Shown in pieces: positions 1 to 4,486 of a stretch of DNA of 7,042 nucleotides (position 1 is the first letter of the stretch; each line of letters starts with the position of its first letter). Made by a program: the position numbers and the translations under genes. The notes beneath the pieces are model-generated. The model saw only the letters and a list, made by a program, of their open reading frames with translations. It ran no database searches and had not been told where the DNA came from. Source of the DNA: Desulforamulus profundi (GTDB lineage Bacteria > Bacillota_B > Desulfotomaculia > Desulfotomaculales > Desulfotomaculaceae); contig NZ_AWQQ01000094.1 in NCBI RefSeq assembly GCF_002607855.1, positions 1 to 7,042 on the forward strand, read 5' to 3'.

Positions 1-141
1 TGTAACCACATCGGCCATTCTCAATTCATATTTCGGAGCTCAATCACTTCAGCTTTCGCTTTCGGCCCGCTATTTTGCCGTTCTACGCTTAAAGCTTTCA
101 GTTACCTGAAAACCTCCAAGAACTGGCTACAGGGCTGCTGG
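1..141 (-). other. Tail downstream of the DUF6550-like gene; no supported gene
   Basis: Read on the minus strand, this stretch has a ribosome-binding-site-like TTGGAGG (116-110 region) but no ATG, GTG or TTG at a proper distance behind it. All three frames are interrupted within about 30 codons. One short frame ends in AEVIELRNMN followed by a stop. Two bases later an ATG at 18-16 opens a frame reading MADVVT into the window edge, which could be the start of the next minus-strand gene, but it lacks a convincing ribosome-binding site. The layout is compatible with a small decayed or frameshifted gene followed by another element gene. I do not recognise either. Confidence 0.25.
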
Positions 142-996
142 TTAGGCTTTACCCTGGTGGGGCTTACACCCACTAGACTTAGCGACCTTACCCGGCCGCA
201 CTACACAAAATTTTGTACACTCCCGGATTTCATCACCTTTTGGCTCTATCTGCTCAACAGCAGGAGGAGTTGTGTCCCTCGCTGGTGATTCGCTACCTCC
301 CATAGACCCGATTTTGTGACCATTCTTGTACATATCCTCGGCTACTATGCCGATGCTCGGCTTACCGCTGTATTCAATCCATCCGAACCCTGGTACCCAT
401 ACATGGAGCTTACCATCGATATATTTCTTAGTGTCTGGGGCTGGGTCGCTATTGGACGCCAGAGCATCGCCAGCGCCCATGATACCAACCTGCTTGTTGA
501 TATCGCCCTTACCGTGAACAGTTACGCCGCCACCCATCTGGCCGACCTTATTGCCGGTGAGATCATCGCCGGGGTTGCCGACCATTGTTCCCAGAGCACC
601 GCCCCCCTCATCTTTAATCCATCCAAAACCAAGGATGTAAATTTGCTTCTCGTCGTTTACGACACGAACATCTCCCATGTGCGGTTCTTCCGGTGGCTGC
701 GGTGATTCCTGGGCTTTGGTTTTCTGCGTTGATGCAGGTTCAGGCGTTTCTTTTTCTGCCGATATATCGTTTTTCGCTGGTTCATTTTCTGCGACAGCCT
801 CCAATTCAGGGGCATGAGTATCCACAGAGAGAAAAATTGTTGCTGTTTCTTCCAACCTTGCCCCAATTTCGCCGATTACGGCAGGTTTTATCGGTTCGGC
901 GGGTAAATCCTCGACCTCGGCACTCCGAGGCCACACAGCGGCACACAACGCGACACAAGCGGTAATGGCTATTCCGGTGATAATTTGCTTCTTCAT
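142..996 (-). CDS. DUF6550-like membrane-anchored/secreted protein with duplicated GFGWI module
   Basis: The 284-aa product starts with KK and a hydrophobic stretch (residues about 5-22), so it is probably exported or anchored by its N-terminus. Residues 11-14 (ITAC) resemble a lipobox, but the hydrophobic part before them is short. Residues 25-107 form a low-complexity Pro/Glu/Ala/Lys linker. Two matching modules follow: GFGWI at 123-127 and again at 203-207, exactly 80 residues apart. Gly-rich repeats end in VGQMGG (151-156), VGIMGA (170-175) and IGSMGG (229-234). The C-terminus has three Cys (259, 263, 276) in a basic tail. From memory this matches DUF6550 proteins of clostridial conjugative or integrative elements, whose function is unknown. 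The start is fixed by an excellent ribosome-binding site. The gene diverges from the regulator/RhuM operon and is the only well-supported minus-strand gene here. Confidence 0.85.
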   Translation of the reverse strand: MKKQIITGIAITACVALCAAVWPRSAEVEDLPAEPIKPAVIGEIGARLEETATIFLSVDTHAPELEAVAENEPAKNDISAEKETPEPASTQKTKAQESPQPPEEPHMGDVRVVNDEKQIYILGFGWIKDEGGGALGTMVGNPGDDLTGNKVGQMGGGVTVHGKGDINKQVGIMGAGDALASNSDPAPDTKKYIDGKLHVWVPGFGWIEYSGKPSIGIVAEDMYKNGHKIGSMGGSESPARDTTPPAVEQIEPKGDEIRECTKFCVVRPGKVAKSSGCKPHQGKA

Positions 997-1004
997 TTGA
1001 ACTA

Positions 1005-1012
1005 CCTCCTTT
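1005..1012 (-). promoter_or_regulatory. Ribosome-binding site of the DUF6550-like gene
   Basis: The minus strand reads AAAGGAGG, ending 8 bases before the ATG at 996-994. This near-perfect match to the anti-Shine-Dalgarno consensus fixes the start at MKKQ and rules out the longer upstream reading frames. I see no comparably clear -35/-10 pair for this gene within 1013-1110. Confidence 0.85.
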
Positions 1013-1109
1013 CAGCAACACAACATACCACAGCCTTGAGGAGATAGCTATACTTATTTGCGATATTTCTACACGAAAATGCAAATGCTTTTATTTTCAT
1101 GTATTTATA

Positions 1110-1138
1110 TTGAGTTTGGTGAAAAAATATTGTATAAT
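1110..1138 (+). promoter_or_regulatory. Sigma-A-type promoter for the regulator/RhuM operon
   Basis: TTGAGT (1110-1115) and a perfect TATAAT (1133-1138) are separated by 17 bp, in an AT-rich region 43 bp ahead of the regulator start. The expected transcription start is near 1145. It is the best promoter I can see in the window, and there is no obvious terminator before the downstream genes. The helix-turn-helix protein encoded just downstream is a natural candidate to bind here, but I do not see a clean operator palindrome. Confidence 0.75.
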
Positions 1139-1168
1139 TTTAATCATTGATATTCCACTATTGCTGAT

Positions 1169-1174
1169 GAGGTG
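1169..1174 (+). promoter_or_regulatory. Ribosome-binding site deciding the regulator start
   Basis: GAGGTG lies 6 bases before the ATG at 1181. An in-frame GTG at 1172 sits inside this ribosome-binding site, so the ATG, giving MAVSYKKLWKLL, is the better start. That N-terminus is also typical of this regulator family. Confidence 0.75.
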
Positions 1175-1180
1175 AAAAAC

Positions 1181-1411
1181 ATGGCTGTTAGCTACAAAAA
1201 GCTATGGAAATTATTAATCGACAAAGATATGAAAAAGAAAGATCTCCAAGCTGCGGCAGATATAAGTCCTGGCGCTATTTCTAAGCTTGGTCGAAACGAA
1301 AATGTAACTACTGCAGTGCTGATGAAAATTTGTAATGCGTTAAAATGCGATATTGGCGATATCATGGAAATAATTCCAGACGAACCGAAAGGCGGTGATG
1401 GTGATGAGTAA
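1181..1411 (+). CDS. Cro/C1-type (XRE family) helix-turn-helix regulator
   Basis: This 76-aa protein is essentially a single DNA-binding domain. The core is at about residues 19-36 (KKDLQAAADISPGAISKL), followed by the family's ending, in which an LMKICNAL helix is succeeded by CDIGDIMEI (about residues 50-64). This matches the short one-domain Cro/C1-type regulators abundant in clostridial mobile elements. The acidic, Gly-rich tail (PDEPKGGDGDE) overlaps the start of the RhuM gene, so the two are co-transcribed and probably translationally coupled. It most likely acts as a dimeric repressor, or occasionally an activator, of the promoter at 1110-1138 and so controls the RhuM operon; this is inference from position and family. 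No damage is visible. Confidence 0.9.
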   Translation: MAVSYKKLWKLLIDKDMKKKDLQAAADISPGAISKLGRNENVTTAVLMKICNALKCDIGDIMEIIPDEPKGGDGDE

Positions 1412-2471
1412 AAAGAAACCGCCCGAGGAGAAAAATATTCGCTCCTCAGCCGCCGAATACCTAACATACATCGCTGCGACAGGTGATAATCCTCAAAGCG
1501 TTGAAATGCGTTATGAAGACGAGAATATATGGCTCACACAGAAGATGCTTGCAACACTTTATGACGTGGAGATACCGACAATCAACGAGCATATTGCGAA
1601 AATATACTCTGATCATGAACTTGAGCCGGAAGCAACTATTAGGAATTTCCGAATAGTTCAAACCGAAGGTTCGCGCCAAGTTACTCGTGAGGTTAAACAT
1701 TATAATCTGCAGATGATTATCGCTATTGGATTTAAAATCAATTCGGACCGCGCCGTGCAGTTCCGGAAATGGGTTAATAAAATTGCGAAGGACTACACGA
1801 TTCAAGGCTGGGTCATGGACGACGAGCGTCTGAAAAATGGCGGTTCAGTATTGACCGAAAAGTATTATGATAAGCTGCTTGAAAAAATCCGTGAGATACG
1901 ACTTTCTGAGCGCAGGTTTTATCAAAAAGTCACGGATATTTACGCTACCGCTCTCGATTATGATAAAGACGCAAAGACAACCCGTGAATTTTTCGCCAAG
2001 GTTCAGAACAAGATGCATTTTGCCGTTCACGGACAGACGGCAGCTGAAGTAATTTATAACCGAGCCGATTCAAAGAAAGAACACATGGGATTAACTACAT
2101 GGGAAGACGCACCGGACGGAAAAATACAGCGTTACGATGTTTCTGTTGCAAAAAACTATCTGTCACGGGACGAGTTATCTTCTTTGGAACGTATCGTGTC
2201 CGCATATCTCGACTTAGCCGAGGACAGAGCGCGCCGTCACATTCCGATGACTATGGAGGATTGGGCAAAGCGACTTGATATATTCCTGCAGGCAGATGAC
2301 CGCGAGGTTTTGACAGACGCTGGCAGGATATCTGCCCAAATTGCTAAGGAACACGCCGAGAGTGAATTTGAGAAATACAGAATTATACAGGACAAGCTGT
2401 TCGAGTCAGATTTTGATAAGCAGCTTAAGCTCCTTGAACAGCAGATAGCTAAAACAGAGGATGAAGACTAA
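1398..2471 (+). CDS. rhuM: RhuM family protein (virulence-RhuM/KilA-N-like domain)
   Basis: The product is about 355-357 aa and full length for the family. Residues (counted from the ATG at 1404) include the NIRSSAAEYLTYIA opening (11-24), the IWLTQKMLATLYDV block (42-55) that leads the DNA-binding-like N-terminal half, KHYNLQMIIAIGFKINSDRA, and RAVQFRKWVNKIAKDYTIQG. The second half has VQNKMHFAVHGQTAAEVIYNRAD, then KEHMGLTTWE and the PMTMEDWAKRLD ending. RhuM was named from a Salmonella pathogenicity-island gene. Its biochemical role is unknown, and homologues are frequent beside type I/III restriction genes and in mobile elements. Starts at 1395 (GTG), 1398 (ATG), 1401 (GTG) and 1404 (ATG) are all in frame. 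AAAGG at 1388-1392 favours 1398, while family N-termini (MSKKKPPEE) favour 1404. It overlaps the regulator gene and is followed 29 bp later by the methyltransferase remnant. Confidence 0.92.
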   Translation: MVMSKKKPPEEKNIRSSAAEYLTYIAATGDNPQSVEMRYEDENIWLTQKMLATLYDVEIPTINEHIAKIYSDHELEPEATIRNFRIVQTEGSRQVTREVKHYNLQMIIAIGFKINSDRAVQFRKWVNKIAKDYTIQGWVMDDERLKNGGSVLTEKYYDKLLEKIREIRLSERRFYQKVTDIYATALDYDKDAKTTREFFAKVQNKMHFAVHGQTAAEVIYNRADSKKEHMGLTTWEDAPDGKIQRYDVSVAKNYLSRDELSSLERIVSAYLDLAEDRARRHIPMTMEDWAKRLDIFLQADDREVLTDAGRISAQIAKEHAESEFEKYRIIQDKLFESDFDKQLKLLEQQIAKTEDED

Positions 2472-2483
2472 AGTTTAGGTATT

Positions 2484-2489
2484 AGGAGG
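2484..2489 (+). promoter_or_regulatory. Ribosome-binding site of the broken methyltransferase gene
   Basis: AGGAGG, embedded in TTAGGAGGGGG, lies 11 bases before the ATG at 2501. The initiation signal is still intact although the gene behind it is destroyed, which suggests recent decay. A 64-residue N-terminal peptide is probably still translated. Confidence 0.7.
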
Positions 2490-2500
2490 GGGTTAATCTT

Positions 2501-2905
2501 ATGGCGGCAATAAACGATCTCATACGTCAAATTCCTGATGCTGCGCTTCGCGAAAGATTGGAGCAGGAGTTTGCTCGTATGAGTAAAAATAAAAAATTCG
2601 GTCTTGTTTTTGAGGAGCATATTCCTGAATGTACTCCCCTCTATGGAGTTCCCATCCGAATCGGTAGTACAGTTGCAAAAAGACAGGGAGAATAGATGAT
2701 ACATATTTCGGATTGAAAATGATAAAGTGACCTGTATGCAGAAAGCGAATATCGAAATATTCGAACTTAAACTTGATGACCTGGTAGCTGTGGCACAATT
2801 CAGCGAAGCCATATTCCCTACCCTTTCTCCTATTGCAAAAGTAAAAAACTCTTCAGAAGATACACCTTGGCATACCCTCATAGAAGCCGACAACTATCAT
2901 GCTCT
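2501..2905 (+). pseudogene. Remnant of a type III-like DNA (adenine) methyltransferase (Mod), N-terminal part only
   Basis: The first frame gives MAAINDLIRQIPDAALRERL and then a KKFGLVFEEHIPECTPLYG block and ends at a TAG (2693-2695). The homologous reading resumes two bases out of register at about 2700-2727 (RIENDKVTCMQKANIEIF and onward). It continues through LVAVAQFSEAIFPTLSPI to the family hallmark WHTLIEADNYHAL, which ends at 2906. In intact relatives this hallmark sits shortly before the catalytic DPPYNTG motif and the S-adenosylmethionine domain; none of that is present here. Between 2681 and 2727 there is at least one frame change and probably two, because the middle frame gives a plausible IDDTYF link. 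The gene would have encoded an N6-adenine methyltransferase pairing with a restriction subunit. Now only about 135 codons remain, so it cannot methylate DNA. Family assignment is by recall of the conserved N-terminus and is strong. Confidence 0.85.
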
Positions 2906-2908
2906 AAG
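2903..2908 (+). other. Deletion junction between methyltransferase and excisionase-type HTH genes
   Basis: The methyltransferase frame is recognisable up to the His-Ala-Leu codons (2898-2906). From 2906 a different frame reads KVGRQWKFKISEIDEWIRSG, the C-terminal part of another protein family. No insertion sequence, target duplication or integrase site is visible at the join, and any shared microhomology is only a few bases. Two genes cut in mid-domain and fused head-to-tail on the same strand is the classic signature of an internal deletion. Confidence 0.75.
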
Positions 2909-3010
2909 GTCGGGCGGCAGTGGAAGTTCAAGATTTCCGAAATAGACGAGTGGATTCGGTCGGGAGCGGCCGCTGAAAAGGATGAACTAAACAATCCTAA
3001 TCAGGGCTGA
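2906..3010 (+). pseudogene. C-terminal fragment of an excisionase-family (MerR-like HTH_17) DNA-binding protein
   Basis: The last 34 codons read KVGRQWKFKISEIDEWIRSG and then a hydrophilic tail ending NNPNQG and TGA (3008-3010). The pattern 'GRQW-(K/R)-F-x3-(D/E)-I-(D/E)-x-W' is the wing/final helix of excisionase-type helix-turn-helix domains. The recognition helix and the N-terminus are missing, lost at the junction with the methyltransferase remnant. No start codon or ribosome-binding site serves this frame, so it is presumably untranslated. It ends 41 bp before the three-gene operon, so the intact gene was probably the first gene or regulator of that operon. Confidence 0.8.
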
Positions 3011-3035
3011 AAATCTCTAAACAACATTTTGCTAA

Positions 3036-3041
3036 AAGGAG
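3036..3041 (+). promoter_or_regulatory. Ribosome-binding site of gene A of the unknown operon
   Basis: AAGGAG lies 10 bases before the ATG at 3052 and only 4 bases before an in-frame GTG at 3046. The spacing fits the ATG better, giving the N-terminus MRKAYDTILQS. Confidence 0.65.
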
Positions 3042-3051
3042 CGTTGTGGGA

Positions 3052-3903
3052 ATGCGAAAGGCGTATGATACTATTCTTCAATCTGAGGTATCTGCGGATT
3101 TGGCGGCCAAAAGTGGCGGCTTTGAACCGTATCGGTATGAATGCGCTTGCTGCGGTGAAGAAGTTTATGTCGCCGCCGCGTACAGCACCAGTATGGTGCC
3201 GCATTTCAGGCATCGCAGCGGCAACAATGATGTCGAGTGTGAAAACTATCTGGGACAATACGGAGCGCTAAGCATAGAATCGCGCTCACGAAAGAGCAAT
3301 CGTGAAAGAGTCGAGTTCTATTTTGAAAAGAGCAACAAGACATTTAGTCTCGGGCTTCGTTTCAGCGGCGACGAGATTAATGCCTATGAGCAACATAATG
3401 TTGTTTTCGAGCTAAGGTCGTCCGCTGCAGAGCAAGCGTTCTTCACTTTGCCGATTAACAATACGAATTTTGCGCCCGATGCCCCGACGCTGATTCCTAT
3501 TAACAAATTCTCTTTCAGCTATTTCTTGTCCAATACCCTTAATGGGACGAAACGCAAGTACGATTTTTTCAAATCCGGCAACACACCAATATTTTTCAAG
3601 TTGCAAGGAAACGATAGCGATTATAAAGCAAAGCTGGTACGTGGCGCGGTTTTGTATACAAATGTTCCGTACTTCGTCGTTTTTCAGAATCAATATTCAG
3701 TACCGCAAGAAGTCCGCTTCTCTGATGAAATACATGTAGATGAAACATTTCGTTTTGAAACAATGGGCAGAAAATTCTTAGGGAAAGTTCTGACAATCAA
3801 AAACAAGACCGCTCAAATAGATGCCTTGGTGTTGTCTTGGGGCTATCAATTGGAAGCCTCCGAAACGCTGACCCTATTGTGGCCCGCCTGCGGCTCTGGT
3901 TGA
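3052..3903 (+). CDS. Operon gene A, N-terminal piece: CoiA-like Cys/His (zinc-finger-like) protein, frameshifted
   Basis: This frame gives 283 aa before a premature TGA. Residues 29-67 hold a likely zinc-binding cluster: C31 and C34 (CACC), H51 and H54 (PHFRH), and C63 (ECE). The layout 'CxxC, about 16 residues, HFxH, 8 residues, C' resembles the N-terminal finger of competence protein CoiA and related nuclease-associated domains. I see no CoiA nuclease motif after it. Residues about 75-265 look rich in beta strands and are not recognised. The last residues, ACGSG, are out of character. Shifting by one base near 3886 continues the protein as ...LLWPPAALVDDVSVIDSG and on to 4486. I therefore read 3052-4486 as one gene of about 477 aa, broken by a one-base insertion. 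It begins the three-gene unit, 41 bp after the HTH fragment. Confidence 0.75.
   Translation: MRKAYDTILQSEVSADLAAKSGGFEPYRYECACCGEEVYVAAAYSTSMVPHFRHRSGNNDVECENYLGQYGALSIESRSRKSNRERVEFYFEKSNKTFSLGLRFSGDEINAYEQHNVVFELRSSAAEQAFFTLPINNTNFAPDAPTLIPINKFSFSYFLSNTLNGTKRKYDFFKSGNTPIFFKLQGNDSDYKAKLVRGAVLYTNVPYFVVFQNQYSVPQEVRFSDEIHVDETFRFETMGRKFLGKVLTIKNKTAQIDALVLSWGYQLEASETLTLLWPACGSG
3880..3890 (+). other. Apparent one-base frameshift inside gene A
   Basis: The bases TGGCCCGCCTG hold the change. Up to TGG-CCC the upstream frame is coding (LTLLWP). Skipping one base (about 3886) restores PPAALVDDVSVIDSGYAFLYSSFELQ, which runs without interruption into the downstream reading frame, open from 3872. The C-rich run CCCGCC is a place where polymerase or sequencing slips easily. 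It may be a real inactivating mutation, a phase-variable tract or an assembly error; a single sequence cannot tell these apart. Confidence 0.75.
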
Positions 3904-3955
3904 TGACGTTTCGGTAATAGATTCAGGCTATGCATTTTTATACTCGAGTTTTGAG

Positions 3956-4486
3956 TTGCAAGCCCACGGCAATATTAATGTTCATTCGGAAGACATTTAT
4001 AGGGTTACCAATGGAGTTTCAAAAGTGTCGGTTAAGCCGAAAACAAAAGTGTTCAAGAAGAACGCTGAGATTATCATAGACAAGGGTGAACAACATCCCT
4101 ATGGTTTTGATGAGATTCCCTCAACGGAAAGTTCCGCAAGCACATATACCGTGCCGGATGATAGTACATACTTTTTGTTCAACCGCTCTGGTGTTAAACG
4201 TTTGAGCAAAGGTCAGTCCGTTTCACTTACTCCGCAAGGCGAGATTAGACGCTACTACTATGGCTACCCTACAGACCGCATTTATCCTCGTCAACAAGAA
4301 GAGTTGACTGGTGAATTATTGCTCGACGATATACTTTCTCATTACAGACGCACAGAGGCCTTCGATAAAAGCGTCTTCAGTTCGTGTGCGCTTAGCAAAA
4401 CTGCTTCTCAGTACATCGAGAAGTGTGAAGCATCGGGCTTAATAAATACGGTGGCTAAACAATTCATCGAGGAGGGGCGGTTATGA
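3956..4486 (+). CDS. Operon gene A, C-terminal piece after the frameshift
   Basis: This frame is open from 3872, and the first candidate start (TTG at 3956) has no ribosome-binding site. It is therefore better seen as the continuation of the gene at 3052 than as a separate gene. The visible part looks beta-rich (for example SKVSVKPKTKVF and EIIIDKGE), then turns polar and Tyr-rich (IRRYYYGYPTDRIYPRQQEE). It ends in a helical tail (from GELLLDDILSHYRR to KQFIEEGRL) that could be a small helical or winged-helix-like partner-binding domain. No catalytic motif is recognised. The stop overlaps the start of gene B by ATGA, so translation of gene B would normally be coupled to gene A. With the frameshift, ribosomes from the upstream start would terminate at 3903, which could lower gene B expression. 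Confidence 0.6.
   Translation: MQAHGNINVHSEDIYRVTNGVSKVSVKPKTKVFKKNAEIIIDKGEQHPYGFDEIPSTESSASTYTVPDDSTYFLFNRSGVKRLSKGQSVSLTPQGEIRRYYYGYPTDRIYPRQQEELTGELLLDDILSHYRRTEAFDKSVFSSCALSKTASQYIEKCEASGLINTVAKQFIEEGRL
4469..4475 (+). promoter_or_regulatory. Ribosome-binding site of gene B
   Basis: GAGGAGG lies 7 bases before the ATG at 4483, inside the last codons of gene A. It is strong enough for independent initiation even if gene A is prematurely terminated. Confidence 0.8.

Noticed and set aside
154..176. Inverted repeat CTGGTGGG/CCCACTAG with a 7-base loop
   Set aside because: It lies inside the DUF6550-like coding region and is not followed by a T-tract on either strand, so it does not look like a terminator.
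316..705. Plus-strand open frame of 129 codons opposite the DUF6550-like gene
   Set aside because: It lies wholly antisense to a convincing gene that has a strong ribosome-binding site, signal-like N-terminus and repeats. Its own product has no recognisable features.
1461..1805. Minus-strand open frame of 114 codons
   Set aside because: It is antisense to the conserved N-terminal half of RhuM, with no ribosome-binding site or family signal.
2711..2738. TTGAAA followed 16 bp later by TATGCA, promoter-like
   Set aside because: The -10 match is poor and it lies inside remnant coding sequence; such pairs occur by chance in AT-rich DNA.
2965..2974. Perfect 10-bp palindrome AGCGGCCGCT
   Set aside because: It codes for SGAAA within the HTH fragment and is too short, with no T-tract or partner copy, to be called a terminator, operator or recombination site.
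3880..3890. Programmed +1 ribosomal frameshift in gene A
   Set aside because: There is no stop or rare codon at the slip site and no clear stimulatory structure; an ordinary indel or sequencing error is simpler.
3956..4486. The C-terminal part of gene A as an independent small gene
   Set aside because: Its only early start is a TTG without a ribosome-binding site, and the frame continues smoothly upstream into gene A once one base is dropped.
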